A stretch of DNA of 47,279 bases from an uncultured Erysipelotrichaceae bacterium (GTDB taxonomy: Bacteria; Bacillota_I; Bacilli_A; Erysipelotrichales; Erysipelotrichaceae): positions 1-47,279 of the forward strand of contig CAIFEQ010000013.1 of assembly GCA_903789495.1 (NCBI GenBank), written 5' to 3'. Positions 25,218 through 33,193 of the stretch are shown here, in pieces. Each line of letters opens with the position of its first letter. Position 1 is the first letter of the stretch. A program made the position numbers and the translations under genes. Below the pieces are notes generated by a model. It saw only the letters and a program-made list of their open reading frames with translations. It had not been told where the DNA came from and did no database searches.

Positions 25218-27467
25218 ATGACGAATCTTTTACCTGAAAAGCTGACGACGCTGCGCAAGAAGTTTCAGTATGCACAGGCTGACGTGGCGAAGAAACTGAA
25301 TGTCTCCGTCAGTGAATACATGAACTGGGAGAACGGCAATACCATCTGTTCCATTGAACAGATGAAACAGCTGGCGGACCTCTATCATGTACCCATGGAA
25401 GAACTCATGGACAATACCCGGCCGGTGACTCTGCCGGACCAGGATCAGATCTTTGAGAGTGTGGAGATCCCCTTCCAGGACATCAGGAAAGCCGAGCAGG
25501 AAGCGACCCTGACGGATGAGGTGGACATCATGCCGGTGGAAGGCGTGATGCCGGATGCCAACCTGGTGGATGAAAACGGCAACTACATCGGGCCGCAGAA
25601 TCCTGCAGCGGACAGTGCCGGCAGCGACAGTGCCCAGGATACCCGGGAATTTGCCCCGACCCAGATGACGCCGGTGGAAGAAAGCACGAAACAGAAGAGC
25701 GGCGGCGCTGCGGGCGGCGATGATCCGGAGAAAAAGAAAAAGCTGATCATTCTGGGCTGCGTGATTGCCGCTGCCGTGCTGCTGGTGATCCTGCTGCTTA
25801 CGCATGGCAGCAGTTCCTCGAGTGCATCCGAGAGCACTTCGCCGAGCATCAATTCGCTGGGCACGCAGAACCGGCTGGCGCTGGGGGATGAGTTTGCCTT
25901 ATATATTGATGATTCCGGGAACCTGACCAGTACCGGTTCGGCACCGGATCTCTCCGATTTCACCGATGTCGTGCAGGTCAGTGCCGGAGCCGACTTTGCC
26001 CTCGGACTGAACAAGGACGGTACCGTCGTCTGCTCGGGCAGCACCACCGCCTGCAGCGTGGAAGACTGGACCGATGTGACCATGATCGCGGCCGGCGACA
26101 GCCACAGTGTCGGTCTGCTGAGTGACGGAACAGTCGTCTGTACCGGCAGTACCGATGGCTGTGCCGTGGAAGACTGGACCGATGTGCAGGCCGTCTATGC
26201 CGGCGAAGATCTGACCATCGGCCTGAAGGAGGACGGCACCCTGCTGATCAGCGGCACCGTCAGTTCCGAAGACTATCTGACTGCGCTGGACAGCGTCAGC
26301 GACCTGGATATCGGCAGCAATGAGATTGCCGTGGTCTTTGACGACGGCACGGTCTCCTGCTACAGCATCACATCGGGTTCCTCGACAGACGACACCACCT
26401 CCTGGACCAGCATGAAGCAGGCCGCCGTGGGCGACAGCTTCGCGGCCGGTCTGGCCAGCGGCCGGGTCACGGTCACGGATGAGGACATGGATACCACCGC
26501 TTCTTCGTGGACGAATATCAAGTACATTGCGGCCCGCGGCGATACGCTGGTGGCCGTCGGGTCTGACGGCACGATCATCGGCGCCGGGGACAACACCTAT
26601 GAAGTCTACAGCGACACATCTTCGGCCACAGCCAGTGCAACGGCAACGGCGGGCGTGCAGCTGGATTCGGTCTCCAATATTCAGGTGACCACGACGGTCA
26701 ACAACCTGAACATCACCTGGACGGCGGTTGCCAACGCGGCCAGCTATCAGGTGACCGTCAACACCAGTCCGACCACGACCCTGAACTCGGCCAAGAATTC
26801 CATCAGCATTCCGGTGAGCAAGTTCACCAACGGCTATACCTATACCGTGACGATCACTGCCAAGGCTTCGAGCAGCAGCAGTTACGAGGATTCGGAACCG
26901 CTGAGTGCGGAATTCACCTACACAGCGGTACAGCAGGAGCTGGATGCCGTCAGCAACATCTCGGCAACGTCGACAGATGACGGCTGGACCATCACCTGGA
27001 ACACTGTGAACAACGCCAGTTCCTATACGATCGAACTGACAGCGGACAATACCAAGATCCTGCGTTATACCTCGACCACCGATTCGGTTGCCGTTCCGGA
27101 AGGCGATCTGACGGACGGTGCGACCTATACGATCACGATCACCGCCAATCCTTCCGATACCGCGGCTTATACGGCCAGCACGGCGACCGCCACGAAGACC
27201 TATACCGCCAAGACCTATGAGGTAGTCTTCAATCTCTCGGATGGCACGACGATCACGGTGAACCTGGCTGCCGGTACCTATAAGTATGGCGACGTGCTGA
27301 ACAGTAAGCTGAACGGCAGGACCCTGGCCAATCCGGATGCCACCTTTGAGGTTACCGATAATACGGTCATCAACGGTGTCCAGCTGGTTACGCCGACGTC
27401 GACCCCGACAGCTACGCCAACCGCGGCAACTACCACGGCGGCAGCGGAGGATACAGAGGAGAACTGA
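25218..27467 (+). CDS. Membrane-anchored XRE-type HTH protein with external RCC1-like and Fn3 domains
   Basis: A 749-residue multidomain protein. Residues 5-64 are an XRE/Cro helix-turn-helix (LTTLRKKFQYAQADVAKKLN, then VSEYMNWENG). An acidic linker leads to one membrane span at about 175-195, preceded by KKKK, so the HTH faces the cytoplasm. Outside, residues ~215-460 contain RCC1-like repeats, two of them almost identical (DGTVVCSGS and DGTVVCTGS with VEDWTDV). Two Fn3-type modules (~485-675) and a small beta-rich module follow, then a Thr/Ala-rich tail. The layout recalls RodZ and membrane-bound one-component regulators. I chose ATG 25218 over 25212 because GGAG is then 7 bases away. The next gene is 2 bases downstream. 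Confidence 0.78.
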   Translation: MTNLLPEKLTTLRKKFQYAQADVAKKLNVSVSEYMNWENGNTICSIEQMKQLADLYHVPMEELMDNTRPVTLPDQDQIFESVEIPFQDIRKAEQEATLTDEVDIMPVEGVMPDANLVDENGNYIGPQNPAADSAGSDSAQDTREFAPTQMTPVEESTKQKSGGAAGGDDPEKKKKLIILGCVIAAAVLLVILLLTHGSSSSSASESTSPSINSLGTQNRLALGDEFALYIDDSGNLTSTGSAPDLSDFTDVVQVSAGADFALGLNKDGTVVCSGSTTACSVEDWTDVTMIAAGDSHSVGLLSDGTVVCTGSTDGCAVEDWTDVQAVYAGEDLTIGLKEDGTLLISGTVSSEDYLTALDSVSDLDIGSNEIAVVFDDGTVSCYSITSGSSTDDTTSWTSMKQAAVGDSFAAGLASGRVTVTDEDMDTTASSWTNIKYIAARGDTLVAVGSDGTIIGAGDNTYEVYSDTSSATASATATAGVQLDSVSNIQVTTTVNNLNITWTAVANAASYQVTVNTSPTTTLNSAKNSISIPVSKFTNGYTYTVTITAKASSSSSYEDSEPLSAEFTYTAVQQELDAVSNISATSTDDGWTITWNTVNNASSYTIELTADNTKILRYTSTTDSVAVPEGDLTDGATYTITITANPSDTAAYTASTATATKTYTAKTYEVVFNLSDGTTITVNLAAGTYKYGDVLNSKLNGRTLANPDATFEVTDNTVINGVQLVTPTSTPTATPTAATTTAAAEDTEEN

Positions 27468-27469
27468 TC

Positions 27470-27775
27470 ATGGCAGATAAGGTCTGGTATTACACCCTGG
27501 ACGGTTCGGAGAAGTTCGGCCCCTACACGGATGAGGATTTCATCAAGCTGATCCAGCAGGATATCGTCACTCCCGAGCATTACATCTGGATGCCCTACTT
27601 TGAGAACTGGATGAAGCTCGGAGATACGGTCTATGCCTCCTACTCGCCCAGAAAAGAGGAAGAGGCCCAGACGGAAGAAGGAACTGCGGAAGCCGGGCAG
27701 GAACCAGCTGCCCAGCCTGCCGCAGCCGCTGAACCGGAAGACTCGACCGAGGACTCGGAAGAGCAGACGGATTGA
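27470..27775 (+). CDS. Small GYF_2 (DUF4339) domain protein
   Basis: A 101-residue protein. Residues 5-50 match the GYF_2 pattern: VWYYTLDGSEKFGPYTDEDF, then a second tryptophan pair in YIWMPYFENWMKLGD. GYF-like domains bind proline-rich or membrane-protein partners. The C-terminal half is a low-complexity acidic tail rich in Glu, Ala and Pro without secondary structure. No signal peptide or membrane span is present. Its ribosome-binding site (AGAGGAG) overlaps the last codons of the HTH-RCC1-Fn3 gene, and only 2 bases separate the two, so they are cotranscribed and may interact on the cytoplasmic side. Confidence 0.7.
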   Translation: MADKVWYYTLDGSEKFGPYTDEDFIKLIQQDIVTPEHYIWMPYFENWMKLGDTVYASYSPRKEEEAQTEEGTAEAGQEPAAQPAAAAEPEDSTEDSEEQTD

Positions 27776-27799
27776 GTTTGAAGCAGAAAGAAGTATACT
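27772..27799 (+). promoter_or_regulatory. Promoter of the cysS operon
   Basis: TTGAGT and TATACT are 16 bases apart. The -35 overlaps the stop codon of the GYF gene. Transcription should start near 27806, giving a leader of about 300 bases. Confidence 0.6.
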
Positions 27800-27805
27800 G
27801 AGAGT

Positions 27806-28017
27806 TGTAAACCGCTGATCGGAAAAGAACCCGTGATACCGCAGCAGTCAGAGAGGACGGTCAGGTGCAAGCGTCCGCTGCAGGAAACGGGAGAATGCCT
27901 CCGGGAGGGTCTGGCTGAACCAACGGGTAAGCCGGAACGTCTGAACACGTTACGTTTTCAAGAAGCAAGAAAAGTGGAACCACGCTGAGAGCGTCTTTTT
28001 GAGAAAGACGCTTTTTT
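27806..28017 (+). promoter_or_regulatory. T-box leader (cysteine) upstream of cysS
   Basis: A tRNA-sensing T-box riboswitch. Stem I closes with CCCGT (27830-27834) and ACGGG (27887-27891); AGAGAG (27850-27855) and AGGTGCAA mark its upper part. The specifier loop reads AGAA-TGC, with TGC at 27896-27898, a cysteine codon. The antiterminator bulge TGGAACC lies at 27975-27981. The A after TGG would pair with U73, the discriminator of tRNA-Cys. The terminator stem GCGTCTTT/AAAGACGC (27991-28010) is followed by TTTTTT. Uncharged tRNA-Cys should stabilise the antiterminator and switch cysS on. Confidence 0.92.
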
Positions 28018-28051
28018 CAGGAAGGGGTTCCTGCTTGCCAGCCGAAAGTGG

Positions 28052-28080
28052 AGGATGTTTCTTTGGGAGACATCCTTTTT
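28052..28080 (+). terminator. Second terminator-like hairpin in the cysS leader
   Basis: AGGATGTTTC pairs with GAGACATCCT (one G-T pair) around a 5-base loop and is followed by TTTT. It lies 35 bases beyond the T-box terminator and 26 bases before the cysS ATG. It could be a back-up terminator or a separate control point. The 28018-28051 stretch holds no open frame. Confidence 0.6.
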
Positions 28081-28105
28081 CAGAAAGAGAAAGGGAGAAT
28101 CCATT

Positions 28106-29440
28106 ATGCTTAAGATCTACAATACCTACAGTCTGCAGGTCGAAGAATTCAGGTCCATCAAGCCGGGGCATGTGGACATGTATGTCTGCGGTCCGACGGT
28201 ATACAACTATGCCCATATCGGCAATGCCCGGCCGATGGTGGTCTTCGATGTGCTGAAGCGGCTGCTGGAGGCGGAAGGGTATTCGGTCTTCTATGTCTCC
28301 AACTTCACCGATGTGGATGACAAGATCATTAAAAAGGCCAAGGAGGAAAATACCACCGAAGCCGATATCACGGCCACCTATATCAAGGCCTATCAGGATC
28401 TGCGGAAGCAGCTGAATACCGAACTGCCGGATCTGACACCGCGGGTGACGGAAACCATGGACGACATCATCGAGTTCGTCCAGGAGTGCGTGGACAAGGG
28501 CCATGCCTATGTGATGGACGGGGATGTCTACTTCAGCGTGGATACGATTCCCACCTACGGCACGCTGTCCCATCAGAACATGGACAAGCTGGAAGCCGGG
28601 GCCCGGATCGAAGAGAACGACCAGAAGAAGAATCCCTATGACTTCGCCCTCTGGAAGAAGACCAGCGAAGGCATTCAGTGGGACAGTCCGTGGGGCAAGG
28701 GCCGCCCGGGCTGGCATACCGAGTGCGTGGTCATGATCAACAAGAACATGGGGCCGCTGATCGATATCCACGGCGGCGGGATGGATCTGCGTTTCCCGCA
28801 CCATGAGAATGAACGGGCGCAGTCCCTGGCAGTGCATGACAGTCCGCTGGCCAACTACTGGGTGCACAATGCGATGATCAACATCAACGGGGAGAAGATG
28901 TCCAAGTCCCTGGGCAATGTGCTGTGGGCCAAGGATGTCTGCGATAAGCTGGGGGTCAACCTGACCCGCTGGCTGATGAGTTCCGTGCATTACCGCAAGG
29001 AACTGAACTTCTCGGATGAGACCATCGAGACTGCCCGGACCGAGCTGGAGCGGGTCATGACCCCGATGCGTCAGGCTGCGGTCAAGGCCGCTCTGCTGGA
29101 TGTGCAGATGCCGGCGGAAGCGGATGAAGAGTCCTGGCGGGCCTTCCTGACCCAGATGGAAGATGACATGAATACGCCGAATGCCTACGGCGTGATCTTT
29201 GAGACAGTGCGGAAGCTCAATGCCTCGCTGCGCCGGAAGGAACCGGACTTTGCCGAAGTGGGCGGCTACTACCGGGCCGTGGAGAAAATGTTGAATCTTC
29301 TCGGTCTGACCGTGGAAAGCGTCAGCCTGAGCGAGGCTGACAAAAAGCTGTATGCCGACTGGAATGCGGCCAAGGCAGCCAAGGATTTTGCCCGGGCAGA
29401 TGCGCTGCGGGCAGAGCTGACGGAAAAGGGTCTGCTCTGA
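28106..29440 (+). CDS. cysS: Cysteinyl-tRNA synthetase
   Basis: A class I synthetase of 444 residues that charges tRNA-Cys. HIGH is read as HIGN (37-40) and KMSKS is intact at 264-268. The zinc site that discriminates cysteine is complete: Cys28 (VCGPTVYNY), Cys207 (WHTECVVM), His232 and Glu236 (PHHENE). The C-terminal anticodon-binding region ends in the usual AKAAKDFARADALRAEL helix. I used ATG 28106 because AAAGGGA precedes it and the protein starts like other CysRS (LKIYNTYS). It is controlled by the T-box leader and heads the cysS-mrnC-rlmB cluster. The upstream neighbour is not cysE as in Bacillus. Confidence 0.96.
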   Translation: MLKIYNTYSLQVEEFRSIKPGHVDMYVCGPTVYNYAHIGNARPMVVFDVLKRLLEAEGYSVFYVSNFTDVDDKIIKKAKEENTTEADITATYIKAYQDLRKQLNTELPDLTPRVTETMDDIIEFVQECVDKGHAYVMDGDVYFSVDTIPTYGTLSHQNMDKLEAGARIEENDQKKNPYDFALWKKTSEGIQWDSPWGKGRPGWHTECVVMINKNMGPLIDIHGGGMDLRFPHHENERAQSLAVHDSPLANYWVHNAMININGEKMSKSLGNVLWAKDVCDKLGVNLTRWLMSSVHYRKELNFSDETIETARTELERVMTPMRQAAVKAALLDVQMPAEADEESWRAFLTQMEDDMNTPNAYGVIFETVRKLNASLRRKEPDFAEVGGYYRAVEKMLNLLGLTVESVSLSEADKKLYADWNAAKAAKDFARADALRAELTEKGLL

Positions 29441-29829
29441 TGAATCCTGACCAGTACAGCGGCCGGACACTGGCTTTTCTGGGCGATGCGGTCTGGTCCC
29501 TGTGCGTGCGCCGGCAGCTGCTGGCGGACGGCATCCGTCAGGGCGAAGCACTGCAGCGGGAAAGCGTGAAGTATGTCTCGGCCAAAGCCCAGGCAGCCTT
29601 CTATCTGCAGCTGCATGATGAGCACTTCTTCAGTGACGAGGAAGAGGGCTGGTACCGGCGGGGCCGCAACGGCTCCACCTCGACCACAGCCCGCAATACC
29701 CCGGTGCTGGTCTACCGGCAGGCGACCGGCTTTGAGGCCATTCTGGGCGCTCTGGAATTACTGGGTGCCCAGGACAGAATTGAGACAATCTGGAAGACCG
29801 TACGGGAAAGGCAGGAGGCTGCGGCATGA
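29440..29829 (+). CDS. mrnC: Mini-ribonuclease 3
   Basis: A 129-residue RNase III catalytic domain without a double-stranded RNA-binding domain, which matures the ends of 23S rRNA precursor in Bacillus. LAFLGDAVWSLCVRRQLL carries the catalytic acidic signature, and the RGRNGSTSTTARN segment around residues 68-80 matches the substrate-binding loop of the family. Start and cysS stop overlap by one base (TGATG), and its stop overlaps rlmB by 4 bases, the conserved order in Firmicutes. Confidence 0.92.
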   Translation: MNPDQYSGRTLAFLGDAVWSLCVRRQLLADGIRQGEALQRESVKYVSAKAQAAFYLQLHDEHFFSDEEEGWYRRGRNGSTSTTARNTPVLVYRQATGFEAILGALELLGAQDRIETIWKTVRERQEAAA

Positions 29830-30539
29830 CACAATATGTGTACGGGAAGAATGTTGCCAGACAGCTGCTGAAGAATCCGGTCCGGGTCCGGATGGTCTAT
29901 CTGTCCGGAAACGATGCGCAGATTCAGGCACTCTGTCAGGAGAAGAAGATTCCGCTGCAGATCACAGACCGGTCGCGGCTGACGAAGCTGGCCGGTACCG
30001 ACAAGCACCAGGGGGTGGTGCTGGCGGTGCAGGAGTATCCGACCTATCCGCTGGAAGAGCTCACCGCAAAGCCGAAAGGACCTTATGGGTTCCTGATCAT
30101 GCTGGATCAGCTGGAGGATCCCCATAACCTCGGGGCGGTGCTGCGGACAGCCGATGCGGTCGGTGCCGACGGGGTCATCTTCCGGAAAACGCATGAAGTC
30201 GGCCTGACACCGACGGTGGCCAAGGTCTCGGCCGGGGCCATCGAGACGGTGAAGTGCTGCGCGGTCACCAACCTGACCCGTACCGCTCAGCAGCTCAAGA
30301 AACAGGGCTACTGGATCGTGGGAGCGGATATGGACGGCCAGGACTATCGGAGTCTGCAGTATGACTTTCCGCTGGTGCTGGTGATCGGCAGTGAAGGAAA
30401 GGGAATCTCCCGCCTTCTGCGGCAGGAATGCGATTACATCGTATCCCTGCCCATGGCGGGTTCGATTGAAAGTCTGAATGCCTCGGTTTCCGCCGGCATT
30501 CTGATGTATGCCGTCTATGGCAGCCGCTTCCCTCTGTAA
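29826..30539 (+). CDS. rlmB: 23S rRNA 2'-O-methyltransferase, RlmB/TrmH family
   Basis: A SpoU-class methyltransferase of 237 residues. The N-terminal ~70 residues form the RNA-binding substrate domain (YGKNVARQLLKN). The SPOUT domain has motif 1 DPHNLGAVLRTADAVGADGV, motif 2 VIGSEGKGISRLL and motif 3 LPMAGSIESLNASVSAGILMY, which build the knotted S-adenosylmethionine site. RlmB methylates a guanosine in the 23S rRNA peptidyl-transferase region. It overlaps mrnC. The yacP gene (NYN-domain nuclease) that usually follows in Bacillus is absent; sigH comes next after 16 bases. Confidence 0.92.
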   Translation: MTQYVYGKNVARQLLKNPVRVRMVYLSGNDAQIQALCQEKKIPLQITDRSRLTKLAGTDKHQGVVLAVQEYPTYPLEELTAKPKGPYGFLIMLDQLEDPHNLGAVLRTADAVGADGVIFRKTHEVGLTPTVAKVSAGAIETVKCCAVTNLTRTAQQLKKQGYWIVGADMDGQDYRSLQYDFPLVLVIGSEGKGISRLLRQECDYIVSLPMAGSIESLNASVSAGILMYAVYGSRFPL

Positions 30540-30555
30540 AACAGGAGGGGTTGTC

Positions 30556-31152
30556 ATGGAAAATGCCTACGAGTTACTCTACATGAGCCGGGCGGGGGAT
30601 GAATATGCCCTGCAGGCTCTTTTTCGTACCTATGCACCGATTCAGCGGGCAGCCGTGAATACGATGATTGCCCGCTACCGGCCGATGGAGATCTATCGGG
30701 AGGACATGATTCAGGAAGCGATGATCCTGCTGCACAAGGCCTTTGAGACCTACCGGGAGGATCAGTTCTGCTCGTTTAGGTCCTTTCTGGGCCTGATCAC
30801 GGAGCGGCGGATCTTCTCGCTGTTACGGCATTACAGTGCCGGCAGTACGGTGCAGATGCACGACATGCTGTGGCTGGAGGATTTCGCCGAAGCGGACAGC
30901 AGCATCTATGAGGCTCTGCCGGGCAAGGATGCGATGACGGATCCGGTTTACCGCTGTGCCTATGAAGAGGCCCGCCAGAAGGTCCAGTGTGCCTGGGAAC
31001 AGCTGAAGGTGGAGGAGCGCAGTGCTTTGGAGGCTTACCTCAGCGGGGCCAGCTACCAGCAGTCCTGTCAGCGGCTGCAGGTTACCTACAAGACCTACGA
31101 CGGCCGGCTGCAGCGGGCCCGGAAGAAAATCCACGCCGCCCTGCGGTCGTGA
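30556..31152 (+). CDS. sigH: Sigma-70 family RNA polymerase sigma factor (SigH position)
   Basis: A 198-residue sigma factor with region 2 (about 15-95, including REDMIQEAMILLHKAFETYR and FRSFLGLITERRIFSLLRHY) and a C-terminal region 4 helix-turn-helix (about 145-195, LEAYLSGASYQQSCQRLQVTYKTYDGRLQRARKKI). Domains 1 and 3 are absent. Its place between rlmB and rpmG-secE-nusG is that of sigH in Bacillus. The sequence is divergent from SigH, so it may serve a different stress or transition-state regulon. ATG 30556 was chosen because AGGAGGGG precedes it; upstream in-frame codons lie inside rlmB. Confidence 0.82.
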   Translation: MENAYELLYMSRAGDEYALQALFRTYAPIQRAAVNTMIARYRPMEIYREDMIQEAMILLHKAFETYREDQFCSFRSFLGLITERRIFSLLRHYSAGSTVQMHDMLWLEDFAEADSSIYEALPGKDAMTDPVYRCAYEEARQKVQCAWEQLKVEERSALEAYLSGASYQQSCQRLQVTYKTYDGRLQRARKKIHAALRS

Positions 31153-31182
31153 TTGACGGCGAAACGGCGCTTGTGCTAAGGT
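31153..31182 (+). promoter_or_regulatory. Promoter of rpmG-secE-nusG
   Basis: TTGACG and TAAGGT are separated by 18 bases, and TGC precedes the -10. It begins immediately after the sigH stop codon, 30 bases before rpmG's leader ends in GAGGAG. Confidence 0.55.
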
Positions 31183-31213
31183 AGGGTAGCATTTGCAATG
31201 AGGAGTTTTTGTC

Positions 31214-31369
31214 ATGGCCAAGGGCAGTCGCAAAGTGATTCTGGTATGTTCGGTGTGTCTTTCCCGGAACTACACCACCACCCGTTCCAATGACAGAACC
31301 ACCCGCCTGGAACTGATGAAGTACTGTCCCAGATGCGGGCGTAAAACCCTTCATAAGGAAAGCAGATAG
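31214..31369 (+). CDS. rpmG: 50S ribosomal protein L33
   Basis: A 51-residue protein of the large ribosomal subunit. It has the zinc-binding type of L33: CSVC (residues 12-15) and CPRC (38-41), with the family segments RNYTTTRSN and TLHKES. It is shorter than the usual gene-finder cut-off. AGGAG lies 9 bases before the ATG. It ends in TAG, the only gene in the window that does, and the protein length shows that this TAG is a true stop. It sits between sigH and secE as in Bacillus (rpmGB). Confidence 0.94.
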   Translation: MAKGSRKVILVCSVCLSRNYTTTRSNDRTTRLELMKYCPRCGRKTLHKESR

Positions 31370-31385
31370 GAGGAGTCCCTGCTAT

Positions 31386-31571
31386 ATGGATCGTACATTC
31401 AGCTGGAGCGGCATCCGCAAGGAAGCCAGGCGTGTGCGCTGGCCCAAGCGCGGTGATGTCATGCGCAATACGGGAGAAGTCGTCCTCTTCACGGCGCTTT
31501 TTGCCCTGTTCTTCATTTTCTGCGATTTCATCGCATCGAATCTGCTGGCCCTGCTGGGCATCGGAGGGTGA
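31386..31571 (+). CDS. secE: Preprotein translocase subunit SecE
   Basis: A 61-residue single-span membrane protein of the SecYEG channel. The conserved amphipathic helix has RKEARRVRWPKRGDVM (residues 11-26), where the W-P pair is the SecE signature, and the membrane span covers about residues 31-55. AGGAGG lies 10 bases upstream of the ATG. It is followed by nusG after 4 bases, the nearly universal secE-nusG pair. Confidence 0.93.
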   Translation: MDRTFSWSGIRKEARRVRWPKRGDVMRNTGEVVLFTALFALFFIFCDFIASNLLALLGIGG

Positions 31572-31575
31572 GCCT

Positions 31576-32160
31576 ATGACGATGACAGAGGAAGAAGCCA
31601 GAAAGCTGGTCGATGACGAGAACCAGAAGCGCTGGTATGTCGTAAATACCTTTTAGGGGCATGGAAACAGCGTCAAGGATGCCCGGGAGGAACGGATTGC
31701 AACCATGGGCATTCAGGACAGCCTGTTCCGGGTGCTGGTGGCGGAAGAGCCGGAAATCGAGATCAAGAACGGCAAGAAGGTTGAGAAGATGCGCAACCTC
31801 TTCCCGGGCTATGTGTTTGTCGAGATGAAGATGACGGATGAGGCCTGGTATGTCGTCCGGAATACCCCGGGCGTGACCGGATTCATCGGTTCTTCCGGCG
31901 GCGGTGCCAAACCGTTCCCGGTTTCCCCGGATGAGATGGAATCCATCCTGCGCCGGATGGGGCAGTCGGACAAGAAGATCGTGGTCGACTTCCAGGTCGG
32001 CGATACGGTCCGCATTCTGGCTGGTCCTTTCAGCGGCATGGAAGGCAGGATTTCTTCCATGAACGATCAGACGCAGACGGCTTCTGTTCTGACGATGCTG
32101 TTCGGACGGGAAACCCCGACCGACATCAGCTATACCGATCTGCAGAAAGTCACGGAGTAA
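31576..32160 (+). CDS. nusG: Transcription elongation factor NusG, interrupted by an in-frame amber codon
   Basis: NusG binds RNA polymerase to control pausing, termination and coupling to translation. Read in one frame, codons 1-26 end in KRWYVVNTF, the first strand of the NGN domain. Codon 27 (31654-31656) is TAG, and codons 28 onward continue with GHGNSVKDAREERIATMG, the NGN helix, then NLFPGYVFVEM and a C-terminal KOW domain (GDTVRILAGPFSGMEGRI). Homologues have serine or a similar residue at the TAG; TCG to TAG is one change. The next in-frame ATG is 31705 with GGGAGG 14 bases upstream; the resulting 151-residue protein would lack the first strand and helix. This could be a sequencing error, suppression or a real mutation in an essential gene. 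Confidence 0.9.
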
Positions 32161-32165
32161 GCCAT

Positions 32166-32189
32166 AACCGCTGGCAGCAGCGGTTTTTT
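32166..32189 (+). terminator. Terminator after nusG
   Basis: AACCGCTG-GCAG-CAGCGGTT forms a perfect 8-bp stem followed by TTTT, 5 bases after the nusG stop. It separates nusG from the accessory genes and from rplK. Confidence 0.9.
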
Positions 32190-32208
32190 CGTCAGGGGAG
32201 TGGATCAC

Positions 32209-33147
32209 ATGAGCAATTTCGTCATTGCCGTCAGGGCAGTCTGGCCGTTCATTCTGTATATGATTGCCGGCTGGGGACTGAAGAAAAGCGGGAAGGCCGA
32301 TGATTCGTTCTTTGAGAAACTGAATCAGGTCGTCTTTTTCCTGCTGCTGCCGCTGATGGTCTTCCGCAGCATCTATAACATCGACGCCGAGAATGAGCTG
32401 TCTCCCCGTTATGTGCTGTATGTCTTTTTCCTGATCGTGGCGGTGATCCTGGTGTCCGCTGCCATCATTCCCCGCTTCGTGAAGGACCGGAAGAAATGCG
32501 GTGTCATGGTGCAGGGCATCTTCCGGGGCAATGTTCTGCTGTTTGCCCTGCCGCTGGCCGCTTCGGTCTATGGCGAGGAAACCGGCAACAGCGCCGGGGT
32601 GCTGATCGCCCTGATCGCGCCGCTCTTCAACGTCTGCGCCGTGCTGGTGCTGTCCGTGTTCTCGGATCAGCGGAAAGTGGACGCGAAGAGCCTGCTGCAG
32701 AAGGTCGTGACCAATCCGATCATCATCGCGGCGGTGGCAGCGTATCTGCTGCGGCTGTTCCCGCGGCTGCCGGAAGACTTCCTGACGCCCTTCTTCACCC
32801 TGGGACAGATGGCTACCCCGGCTGCCGTCATGGTGCTGGGCGGTACGCTGTCGCTGGAGGCGACCCGGGCGAACATGAAATACATCGGACCGACCCTGCT
32901 GGCCCGCTTTGTCATCGTGCCGGCTCTGTCGGTGCTGTGTGCCCTGGCCCTGGGTTTTTCGGGGTTTGAGATCTTCCTCTCGGCCATCCTGTTTGCCACT
33001 CCGGTGGCTTCGAGTTCCTTCCCCATGGCCGTCAACATGGACTCGGACGGGGAACTGGCAGGCGAAATCCTGGCCCTCAGCACCCTGTTCTGCGTACCGG
33101 CCATTGTGGGCTGGATCGTGGTTCTGGGCAGTCTGGGTCTGATGTGA
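32209..33147 (+). CDS. AEC family transporter (auxin efflux carrier-like permease)
   Basis: A 312-residue membrane protein with about ten spans arranged as two inverted halves, as in the AEC/BASS superfamily. Features seen include the N-terminal IAGWGLKKSGKADDSFFEKLNQVVFF region, in which the helix after span 1 is typical, and LFATPVASSSFPMA near the C-terminus, matching the conserved second-half crossover. Bacterial members carry dicarboxylates, malonate or other small organic acids. The start ATG 32209 follows AGGGGAG by 8 bases. It is the first of the genes inserted between nusG and rplK and shares a bidirectional terminator with the next gene. Confidence 0.85.
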   Translation: MSNFVIAVRAVWPFILYMIAGWGLKKSGKADDSFFEKLNQVVFFLLLPLMVFRSIYNIDAENELSPRYVLYVFFLIVAVILVSAAIIPRFVKDRKKCGVMVQGIFRGNVLLFALPLAASVYGEETGNSAGVLIALIAPLFNVCAVLVLSVFSDQRKVDAKSLLQKVVTNPIIIAAVAAYLLRLFPRLPEDFLTPFFTLGQMATPAAVMVLGGTLSLEATRANMKYIGPTLLARFVIVPALSVLCALALGFSGFEIFLSAILFATPVASSSFPMAVNMDSDGELAGEILALSTLFCVPAIVGWIVVLGSLGLM

Positions 33148-33148
33148 A

Positions 33149-33192
33149 GAAAAAGGAATGCCGGCAGAAAATTCCGGACATTCCTTTTTTTC
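33149..33192. terminator. Bidirectional terminator
   Basis: AGGAATG and CATTCCT form the outer stem and CCGG/CCGG the inner; A-rich on the left and seven T residues on the right allow termination on both strands. It lies between convergent genes. Confidence 0.85.
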
Positions 33193-33193
33193 G

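Noticed and set aside
31214-31656. Reassignment of UAG to an amino acid
   Set aside because: rpmG ends in TAG exactly at the expected C-terminus of L33, so UAG acts as a stop at least there; a single internal TAG does not establish a changed code.
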